Notes under the pieces: model-generated
The model's database searches: none
Told to the model about the DNA's origin: nothing
What the model saw: the letters and a program-made list of their open reading frames with translations, nothing else
Shown: positions 48,090-55,015 of the stretch, one piece after another
Layout: each line of letters starts with the position of its first letter
How positions within the stretch are numbered: position 1 is the stretch's first letter
NCBI RefSeq assembly: GCF_900105135.1
Contig: NZ_LT629741.1
Coordinates: 2,480,001 to 2,544,000, forward strand
Reading direction: 5' to 3'
DNA length: 64,000 bases
DNA from: Gramella sp. MAR_2010_147
GTDB lineage: Bacteria > Bacteroidota > Bacteroidia > Flavobacteriales > Flavobacteriaceae
Position numbers and translations under genes: made by a program

Positions 48090-48149
48090 AAATTTGTTTA
48101 AAATAAAAAACGATACTTAAAAGTGTCGTTTTTTATTTTAAACAAATTT
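48090..48149. terminator. Long palindrome serving as bidirectional terminator
   Basis: Arms 48090-48118 and 48121-48149 are complementary over 29 positions with a single G-U and a 2-base centre. T-rich runs in both arms suit termination in both directions. The right arm includes the last four codons and stop of dnaE, so the left arm is an inverted copy of coding sequence. Confidence 0.85.
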
Positions 48150-51113
48150 AAAACCCGATTCCACTAGTCTTGGATCTGTTTGGACTGCCTGTCTGGAAAT
48201 CCATTTTACATTGATTGAGATGTACCCAAGATCTTCTGTTGCTGTTCCATGGCATAAATAAATACCTTTATGAATATGCGGGTGTTTTATTGCAACTGCA
48301 GGGAAGAGAACTATGTCAAAAATATTACCTTCTATATCGTAGAAAGTTCCAAAATACATATACTTCCCATTAGAGGTGCCGGTTTTTTTTGAGTTCACAA
48401 GATTCCCATAGATCTCTACATTTTTGCCAGTAAGAACTTTGAGGTCTTTAGCAGTTATTGAATTTCTTACAGGTTCTTTCAAGAGATCAAACTGGCTGCA
48501 TAGCGGAAAACCTAATAGCTCCATTTGATCATAAGCTTCTATAAGTTTTGAGAATTCAAATTCCGGAAGCTCGAAATCTCTGTGTTTTGGTTTAAAAAGT
48601 AATGCCTGATTGCTTGTGGGTTTACTGTTTTGAAGTTTAAAATAGGCTTTCCATAATAGGTGATGCTTGTCAAAATTTGTAAATCTGAATGCGTTAATTT
48701 TAAGTAGCAGGCTTATCTGTTCTATTGAAATATGTACGCGATCTATAAAATCGTCCAGAGATTTAAATATGCCAAAAAACTGCCTGTTCTCAAGGATCTG
48801 TCTAATAGTTTTATCTTCAAGCTCTTTAATATACCCCAGCCCCAGGTAAATGTCTTTACCATAAATTGTGTTGGGATGGTCGCTTTTATTAATACAGGGA
48901 GGATGTATCTCACCTCCGCATCTTCTAATTTCCTGAATATAGGTTTGAAGGTCATAGAAACCTCCCCCGTTATTGATTGCTGCTACCATAAATTCCAGCG
49001 GAAAGTATTTTTTGAGATATAAGCTCTGATAACTTTCTACCGCATAGGAAGCGGAATGACCTTTTGGAAAAGCATAACCGGCAAAAGAAGAGATCTGTTC
49101 CCAGACTTCATTGGCTAGTTGATCTTTGTGTCCTCGTTTCTTACAATTCACACGAAACGTCTGTTCAATCTTTTCCATCTGACCTTTGGAAGTCTTTTTT
49201 CCGCTCATTCCGCGACGAAGCACATCAGCATCATCTAAATCCAGTCCGGCAAATTCAAAAGCGACCTTCATTACATCTTCCTGGTAGACCATTACCCCAT
49301 AAGTCTCTTCCATGATTTTAAACATCACAGGATGAGCTTGTTTTCTACGTTCGGGATCACGATGCCTGCGAATAAACTCCTCTTTCATTCCGGCACTTGA
49401 AATTCCCGGTCTTATTACTGAACTGGCGGCTACCAGATTGTTATAATTATCGGTTTGGAGTTTAGTAAGCAGTCCGCGCATTGCCGGAGACTCTACATAG
49501 AAAACTCCTATACAATCACCAACTTTCAGTAGATCATTAATCGCCGGGTCTTTCTTGAACGCATCTATATTCTCCATATCTTCAATTTTCGCGGTGGGTT
49601 GATTTTGCTTTATAATTTCAATGGCATCGGTGATCTTGGAGAGTCCGCGCTGGGCAAGAATATCGAATTTATGAATACCCACTTCTTCAGCAATATTCAT
49701 GTCTATCTGGATAGTCCTGAAACCTTTGGGAGGGAGAAAAGTTCCTGCATAATTATGAACAGAATCATTTAGTATAAGAATTCCACCTGAATGCACGCTT
49801 AGATAATTTGGGAAACCATCGATTAACCTGCTGTATCTAAGCACAAGTTTTTCGAGGTGATCCAATTCTTTAAAATTGAAAAATCCCTGAGAGAGCTTAT
49901 CAATATTCTCTTTTGGGAGTCCAAAGACTTTGCCGAGTTCTCTAGCCACGGCACGACGTTTAAAAGTGACATAGGTTCCCATAAGGGCAGTATTTTCATA
50001 CTTTTCAAAAATATAGCGGGTTACATCATTTCTGTCTTTCCAGGAAAAATCGATATCAAAATCGGGTGGAGAACTTCTGTTGGGATTAATAAAGCGCTCA
50101 AAATAAAGTTTCAGTTCAATAGGGTCTACGTTGGTAATTCCCAGAATATAAGCGACGATAGAATTTGCGCCACTACCACGCCCCACAAACGGATAATCCA
50201 TCTTTTTGGCATATTCGATAATACTGAGATTGATAAGGAAATAGGACACAAACCCAAGTTCTATAATTACTCTCAGCTCTTTTTCCAGCCTTGCATGTAC
50301 CTCCTCTTTCGCTTCTGGATATCTGTCAGAAAGTTTTTCATAGCATAGATTAATGAGTCTTTCTTTATCCTCTTCGGCAGAATTTCCGGCAACCTGTAAA
50401 TTTCTATTCTGGGATTTTCCAAATTCAAAATTTACATGACAGGCATCCATCAAAATTTGAGTGTTTTCAAGAATATGTGAAAAATCTTCAAATTCTTTTT
50501 CAATGTCTTCTGGCGGAATCATTTGATGATAAAAAGAACCCTGTTCACTTTCCGGAAGCTTACTCAACAAGGTGTTATTATCTATTGCCCGAAGTAGTCG
50601 GTGAGCATTATAATCTCTTTTGTTCCTGAAACTCACGGTTTGAAGAACTACCAGTTTATCATTTAGTTTTCTGTATGCTGAAAACTTTAATTTTCGAAGA
50701 CTCTCTGTAGAAACTCCAATAAACTCATTCTTTTGATAATCGTTCTTCTGCTTGCTGATCACTTTTTCCAGCGGATAAATAATAAAGCAGTCGGGCAGGA
50801 AAGGAGCTTCAGCTGGAAAATCTTTCTGAGCATGGATGTAATTTGAAAGATGCTCATTTAACTGCCTGTAACCTTCATTGTTTTTAGCAATGCCCACATA
50901 TTGTTGCTGTGCTCCATTTCTAAAATCGATCCCTGCCAGCGCTTTAAAATTTGCCTCTTTTGCGATTTTTAAAAACTCAAGACAGGCTGATGTATTGTTA
51001 ATATCGGTAACAGCAAATTGTTTGATTCCATTTTTTTGAGCGAGCTCACATAGCTCTTCTGTAGGCATTGTGCCGTAGCGTAAAGAATAATATGTATGGC
51101 AGTTTAAGTACAA
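48138..51113 (-). CDS. dnaE2: Second DNA polymerase III alpha subunit (error-prone DnaE2/ImuC-like)
   Basis: 991 residues, shorter than replicative DnaE (about 1150 or more). The polymerase triad is PDFDIDF (Asp351, Asp353, Asp355). The N-terminal PHP domain is degenerate: NCHTYYS in place of HxH, and TDINNTS in place of TDHGN. A helix-hairpin-helix region and a C-terminal OB domain (VEIYGNLVNSKKTGTSNGKY) follow, with no tau-binding tail. It lies downstream of dinB on the same strand, the usual partner in a translesion mutasome. The symbol is by family and context; it could also be annotated dnaE. Confidence 0.85.
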   Translation of the reverse strand: MYLNCHTYYSLRYGTMPTEELCELAQKNGIKQFAVTDINNTSACLEFLKIAKEANFKALAGIDFRNGAQQQYVGIAKNNEGYRQLNEHLSNYIHAQKDFPAEAPFLPDCFIIYPLEKVISKQKNDYQKNEFIGVSTESLRKLKFSAYRKLNDKLVVLQTVSFRNKRDYNAHRLLRAIDNNTLLSKLPESEQGSFYHQMIPPEDIEKEFEDFSHILENTQILMDACHVNFEFGKSQNRNLQVAGNSAEEDKERLINLCYEKLSDRYPEAKEEVHARLEKELRVIIELGFVSYFLINLSIIEYAKKMDYPFVGRGSGANSIVAYILGITNVDPIELKLYFERFINPNRSSPPDFDIDFSWKDRNDVTRYIFEKYENTALMGTYVTFKRRAVARELGKVFGLPKENIDKLSQGFFNFKELDHLEKLVLRYSRLIDGFPNYLSVHSGGILILNDSVHNYAGTFLPPKGFRTIQIDMNIAEEVGIHKFDILAQRGLSKITDAIEIIKQNQPTAKIEDMENIDAFKKDPAINDLLKVGDCIGVFYVESPAMRGLLTKLQTDNYNNLVAASSVIRPGISSAGMKEEFIRRHRDPERRKQAHPVMFKIMEETYGVMVYQEDVMKVAFEFAGLDLDDADVLRRGMSGKKTSKGQMEKIEQTFRVNCKKRGHKDQLANEVWEQISSFAGYAFPKGHSASYAVESYQSLYLKKYFPLEFMVAAINNGGGFYDLQTYIQEIRRCGGEIHPPCINKSDHPNTIYGKDIYLGLGYIKELEDKTIRQILENRQFFGIFKSLDDFIDRVHISIEQISLLLKINAFRFTNFDKHHLLWKAYFKLQNSKPTSNQALLFKPKHRDFELPEFEFSKLIEAYDQMELLGFPLCSQFDLLKEPVRNSITAKDLKVLTGKNVEIYGNLVNSKKTGTSNGKYMYFGTFYDIEGNIFDIVLFPAVAIKHPHIHKGIYLCHGTATEDLGYISINVKWISRQAVQTDPRLVESGFKFV

Positions 51114-51460
51114 TGATCAATCAACAATTATCAGTTATCATCTTTTTTTTTGTCATGCTAGCCTCATCTCAGCATCTATTGTGTGTTACTTCCACCTTGG
51201 AGAGTAGGTTCTCTATCTTTTCTTTTTCCATTGATGAAAAAGAAACAAAAAAATCTAGTCTTCATTTTCTTGTTCACCCGTTATGGCTCGGAAGCTAAAA
51301 GAATGGAACTTCCTTCGGTCAAACAGCAATTCTTTTTTAACGCTTCCCTCACCTACGGGTCCCGAAGTCGAAACTGAGGACGTTGTATTCTATTTGAGAC
51401 CCTGCAACGAGTTCAGGGTGACGTTCTGTTTTCGTCATTTCGACCAGTGGGAGAAATCTC
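51114..51460. repeat. Composite intergenic repeat between dinB and dnaE
   Basis: No coding capacity. A half-unit of the paired repeat family is at 51152-51177 (GTCATGCT ... AGCATCT), and its inverted partner is at 51396-51423 (CCCTG ... CAGGGTGACG). Between them is a hairpin with a perfect 10-bp stem, TTTCTTTTTC (51219-51228) / GAAAAAGAAA (51236-51245). A second unit type starting CGTCATTTCGACC and ending GAGAAATCTC is at 51433-51460. I recall similar sequences scattered in flavobacterial genomes; this was not checked. Confidence 0.65.
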
Positions 51461-51462
51461 AG

Positions 51463-51497
51463 AATCTAAAGTCTAACGTCTAAAATCTACTGTCTAA
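51463..51497. repeat. Tandem heptamer array abutting the dinB stop
   Basis: Five consecutive 7-base units of the form NNTCTAA (AATCTAA, AGTCTAA, CGTCTAA, AATCTAC, TGTCTAA), ending at the base before the dinB stop codon (reverse strand). A shorter relative lies beside the ahcY stop at 59061-59088. Confidence 0.75.
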
Positions 51498-52718
51498 TTA
51501 TTGCTTCCTATGCGCAAGTACAATCGGTGGTTCCCCATTAAAAGGATTTCCCATTCTCCCAATGGTTTTTACATCCATACTTACGGCACGCATCACACTA
51601 TGTTCTCCAAAGCGTTTTTTTATTTTATCTAACGAATTATAGAGATTGAGCATCTCTTGAGAATCATCAAAAAGATTGATCTGATAATGCCCGCCTACGA
51701 GTCCGCTAAAACGAACCCCAATTAGTCTTATAAGCATTCGTCTTGAATAAAGCTGTTTGAAAAGTTCTTCCACCTTCGGAATAAGAATATGATCAGCGCT
51801 GGTGTAGGAGATCTTAGCCTGTTTACTGTAGGTTTGAAAATCTGAATAGCGAATCCTTACACTTACATTAGAGGTGAGCTTGTTACCACGTCTTAGCTGG
51901 TAGGCAAGACTTTCAGCCATGGCGACCAGGGTTGCATGAAGCCGAACCAGATCGATGGTATCCCGGTTAAAGGTGCGTTCTGTCGAGATAGATTTTCGCT
52001 CATGAAAAGGAATGATTGGCGGATTATCGATTCCGTGAGCTCTTTTCCAAATGGTACGGCCATTCTTCCCAAGAACACTTTCCAGCACTTCTACCGGCAT
52101 TTTTTGGATAGTCTCTATTTTTCGAACTCCAAGATTCAGTAATTTTTGAAAAGTTTTATTTCCTACCATTGGAATTTTATTTACCGTAAGAGGAGCCAGA
52201 AAAGATCTTTCGGTACCGGGTTCGATGATCTTTTGCGCGTAGGGTTTTCCTTCGCCGGTCGCGATCTTAGAAACCACCTTGTTTTGAGAAAGCCCGAAAG
52301 AAATAGGCAATTTTGTCTCTTTAAGAATGCTTTGCTGGAGTTCTTTTGCAAACTGGTGGATCCCGAAAAAGCGATCCATTCCGGTAAGGTCTGCATAGAA
52401 TTCATCTACACTGGCCTTTTCAAAAGAAGGGACTTTATTTTGAATAATTTCAGTTACTTCATGGGAGAGTTTGGTGTAAATGGAGGCATTTCCTTTAATT
52501 ACAATGGCTGAGGGACATAAGTGCCTCGCTACTTTCATAGGCATCCCCGAGTGCACTCCAAATGTTCTGGTCTCATAACTACAGGCTGCTACCACACCTC
52601 GATCTCCCAGGCCGCCAACAATAACAGGTTTTTCAATTAATTCCGGGTGCTCTCTTCGTTCTGCTGAAACAAAAAAAGTGTCCAGATCCAGGTGAATTAT
52701 AGACTTTGTATTTTTCAT
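51498..52718 (-). CDS. dinB: DNA polymerase IV (DinB-type Y-family polymerase)
   Basis: 406 residues. Catalytic carboxylates are in HLDLDTFF (Asp11) and SVDEFYADL (near residue 103). ACSYETRTFGVHSGMP is the family fingerprint. A helix-hairpin-helix thumb and little-finger domain follow. QINLF (346-350) fits a beta-clamp binding peptide. It copies past damaged bases at low fidelity. dnaE follows 384 bases downstream across repeats. Twin palindromes at 52724-52755 directly upstream are a probable damage-response operator. Confidence 0.93.
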   Translation of the reverse strand: MKNTKSIIHLDLDTFFVSAERREHPELIEKPVIVGGLGDRGVVAACSYETRTFGVHSGMPMKVARHLCPSAIVIKGNASIYTKLSHEVTEIIQNKVPSFEKASVDEFYADLTGMDRFFGIHQFAKELQQSILKETKLPISFGLSQNKVVSKIATGEGKPYAQKIIEPGTERSFLAPLTVNKIPMVGNKTFQKLLNLGVRKIETIQKMPVEVLESVLGKNGRTIWKRAHGIDNPPIIPFHERKSISTERTFNRDTIDLVRLHATLVAMAESLAYQLRRGNKLTSNVSVRIRYSDFQTYSKQAKISYTSADHILIPKVEELFKQLYSRRMLIRLIGVRFSGLVGGHYQINLFDDSQEMLNLYNSLDKIKKRFGEHSVMRAVSMDVKTIGRMGNPFNGEPPIVLAHRKQ

Positions 52719-52723
52719 AAATA

Positions 52724-52760
52724 GGAATAATTCCTTTTAATTGGAAATATTCCAAAATTA
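52724..52760 (-). promoter_or_regulatory. Twin-palindrome operator and -7 element of dinB
   Basis: GGAATAATTCC (52724-52734) and TTGGAAATATTCCAA (52741-52755) have centres 19 bases apart. Reverse-strand TAATTTTG (52753-52760), a -7 match, overlaps the edge of the second palindrome, so bound repressor would cover the transcription start. The regulator gene is not in the window. Confidence 0.65.
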
Positions 52761-52832
52761 TAAAATTAATCTGGTTTGGGATGTGGAGAGAACGTTAAAA
52801 AGTAATAGGTGTTTTTAGAATATCTCTGAAAC

Positions 52833-53231
52833 CTAGAGCAGGTCTTTATTTTTAAGATCATCAAAAATAATATGATCAACAAATGAGCTTTCAGATTTTC
52901 TGGAGTATGGGAAAAAGACCAGTTCTTTAATTTCAGAAGCAGCGGAAAGAGTGCCGGTAAATTTAGCGGTATAACAAGTCATTCTAACAATGGTTCCCTC
53001 GGGATGGCCGTGAGCCTGAGCCTCAAAAACACCAAACTTCTCGATACTTTCCGGTAAAAGTTCTACAGAAAGTTCTTCTTTTACTTCTCTTGATAAAGCT
53101 GTAAGATCAGATTCGTTATTTTCTCGTTTTCCGCCGGGAATATACCATGTAGATTTTCCTTTGCTCAGGCTCATCAGGATCTTTTTATCCTGAATGTGGA
53201 TATAGGCGAGTTTATCGATGAATTTTTTCAT
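52833..53231 (-). CDS. NUDIX hydrolase
   Basis: 132 residues. The Nudix box runs from Gly34 (G-x5-E40-x7-R48-E49-V-x-E52-E53), with Ser55 where a glycine is usual. TWYIPGGKREN precedes it. Members hydrolyse nucleoside diphosphates linked to other groups, including oxidised nucleotides; the substrate here is open. It lies 114 bases upstream of dinB on the same strand, but the dinB operator/promoter sits between, so they are probably separate units. Confidence 0.88.
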   Translation of the reverse strand: MKKFIDKLAYIHIQDKKILMSLSKGKSTWYIPGGKRENNESDLTALSREVKEELSVELLPESIEKFGVFEAQAHGHPEGTIVRMTCYTAKFTGTLSAASEIKELVFFPYSRKSESSFVDHIIFDDLKNKDLL

Positions 53232-53428
53232 AAACTTATAAATTGAGAGATCAAGATTCCGAGTAATATTTAAATTACATTGCTTATCTACAAAGATGTC
53301 GCGAATTTGAGAAAATTTCGGAAGTAAAAGTTGAGAAAAAAAGCCTTAGATTTTGAAATTTATATGAGTCGATCAAATCAAACTTAATTTTTTCGTACCT
53401 TAATAGCTCTAACCAAAAACCAATTAAT

Positions 53429-53662
53429 ATGAAAGGCTCTTCCGGTAAACGTAGGTTGGTAAAGAAATATGTATCTGATTTTATCTTTTCTGAAAAGACG
53501 CGATTTGTTCTTGATGGTACAAATTATCAATTTTCCAGCGATGAGCCTGGAGGGAAATTTATCAAATTCCGGTTTGAGAAAAACCCTTCTATGAAAAAAC
53601 GGAAATACGTTTTTAAATGTATCTATAAGATGATGCGTAATTTTCAGTCATCATTGAACTAA
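53429..53662 (+). CDS. Small basic hypothetical protein
   Basis: 77 residues, strongly basic (about 18 Lys/Arg) with no signal peptide. KRRLVKKYVSDFIFSEKTRFVLDG and KKRKYVFKCIYKMMRN are the notable parts. The charge suggests nucleic-acid or ribosome binding, but no family is recognised. ATG is followed by a frame using normal flavobacterial codons. A weak hairpin with AAAGCTC/GAGC lies after the stop. Reality as a gene is likely but not certain. Confidence 0.55.
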   Translation: MKGSSGKRRLVKKYVSDFIFSEKTRFVLDGTNYQFSSDEPGGKFIKFRFEKNPSMKKRKYVFKCIYKMMRNFQSSLN

Positions 53663-53720
53663 ATACTAAAAAAGCTCCTTCAGTATGAAAGAGCCTTGCT
53701 TTTAATGAATAATTTTAATC

Positions 53721-54221
53721 TTATTCTTCTTCCATTTCTGTAGTGGTTGAATCTAATACTTTACTGGTAATATTCATTACCTCCAGTTTCCAGTCTTTAT
53801 TGGCTTTTTTCCAAATTAGAGTATAGGCGCCATTATAAGTGTTATTCAAACTGTCTCCCTTCACCTGATAGCTATACGTACCGGCCTCATACGCGATATT
53901 TTTTCCAGAATAATTTGCCTCAGGCTGTGTTTTAAGTCCTTTCATCATAGGAGCAGAAGTTTTGTACCATGCGCGAATACTATCAGCTGTCATACTGCTT
54001 CCTTCCATATAGAGCACTGCAGAAGAGGAGGTAAGACTGTCCAGACTTGCGGCGTCATTATTATTCCAGGAGTCTATCCATTGTCTATTCATTTCGGTAG
54101 CATCACGAACTTCAGCCTGCTCTGCCATATCGTCCATGTCGTCAGTTTCTTTCTTTTCAGCATCATTACAGCTGTAAATGAACAGCAGTGCGAAAAGTGG
54201 TAAAATCTTTAATAATTTCAT
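53721..54221 (-). CDS. NTF2-like/SnoaL lipoprotein
   Basis: 166 residues. The lipobox is IYSC, followed by an acidic linker (EKKETDDMDDMAEQAE). The NTF2-like domain includes MNRQWIDSWNNNDAASLDSL and YTLIWKKANKDWKLEVMNITSK. It is the second protein of this fold in the window (with 25334-25864) and probably lipid-anchored. Ligand or activity unknown. Confidence 0.82.
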   Translation of the reverse strand: MKLLKILPLFALLFIYSCNDAEKKETDDMDDMAEQAEVRDATEMNRQWIDSWNNNDAASLDSLTSSSAVLYMEGSSMTADSIRAWYKTSAPMMKGLKTQPEANYSGKNIAYEAGTYSYQVKGDSLNNTYNGAYTLIWKKANKDWKLEVMNITSKVLDSTTTEMEEE

Positions 54222-54378
54222 ATTGGTGGGTTTAAAATTTATACTCTAATTTACTTAAAAACAGTGAGTAAGTCTGTTTGATTCTTTTGTTCTTAAATTA
54301 AGGAAATGGATTTTAAGTTTATGTAAACCCTTGAATTCTATTCATATTTTTATTAAATTTAGAAAAGCCTGTTTCGTA

Positions 54379-55002
54379 ATGAAGATTAGAATAGTCATTT
54401 TCAGTATTTCATTATTGCTGTTTTCCTGTATGAGATCACAGGAGAATAGTTCATTCAGGCTCGTTGGCGGCCCTTGTGAAGGTTGCGAGGCCGTACAGGA
54501 ATATGGAGATGAAGATCTTAATGCTGTAGATACACTGCCTGAATTCGCTTCCGCAGAAAATAAGCTAAAAATCACCGGAACTATTTATGAATCAGATGCT
54601 AAAACACCTGCAGAAAATATTATTCTATATATCCACCATACCAATGTGGAGGGAATTTACCCAACTAAAGGTGATGAAAAGGACTGGGCAAGTCGACATG
54701 GCTATTTAAGGGGGTGGGTAAAAACTGATAAAACCGGTCATTATACTTTCTATACCCAGGTGCCGGGCAGTTATCCCGATGGTCGAAATCCAGCACATAT
54801 TCATCCATTTATACTGGAACCTGATGGCAGATATTACTATCTGTCTGCTTATTTCTTTGAAGGTGATCCATTGCTTACCAATGATCATCAAAAAGATCCT
54901 CCCAGGGGAAGTAATGGTATAGTCCAACTTCAGAAGAAAGGAGATATGTCCTTAATTCAAAGGGATTTTATTTTAGGTAAGGGAATTCCGGGTTATGAAT
55001 AA
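54379..55002 (+). CDS. Intradiol ring-cleavage dioxygenase-like lipoprotein
   Basis: 207 residues from ATG 54379, where the signal peptide (MKIRIVIFSISLLLFSC) begins; 16 extra upstream codons are rejected. The domain is the dioxygenase beta-sandwich with NPAHIHPFI, the usual His pair of the iron site, and upstream tyrosines (IYPTKGD, HYTFYTQVPGSYPDG). Exported members of this family exist in Bacteroidota with unknown substrates. It is alone and convergent with the GH65 gene. Confidence 0.85.
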   Translation: MKIRIVIFSISLLLFSCMRSQENSSFRLVGGPCEGCEAVQEYGDEDLNAVDTLPEFASAENKLKITGTIYESDAKTPAENIILYIHHTNVEGIYPTKGDEKDWASRHGYLRGWVKTDKTGHYTFYTQVPGSYPDGRNPAHIHPFILEPDGRYYYLSAYFFEGDPLLTNDHQKDPPRGSNGIVQLQKKGDMSLIQRDFILGKGIPGYE

Positions 55003-55015
55003 ATAATCCCTTTAT

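Noticed and set aside
51114..51497. Short coding frames on the plus strand between dinB and dnaE
   Set aside because: Frames of 60-76 codons overlap each other in different phases and are built from palindromic repeats; no start context or family.
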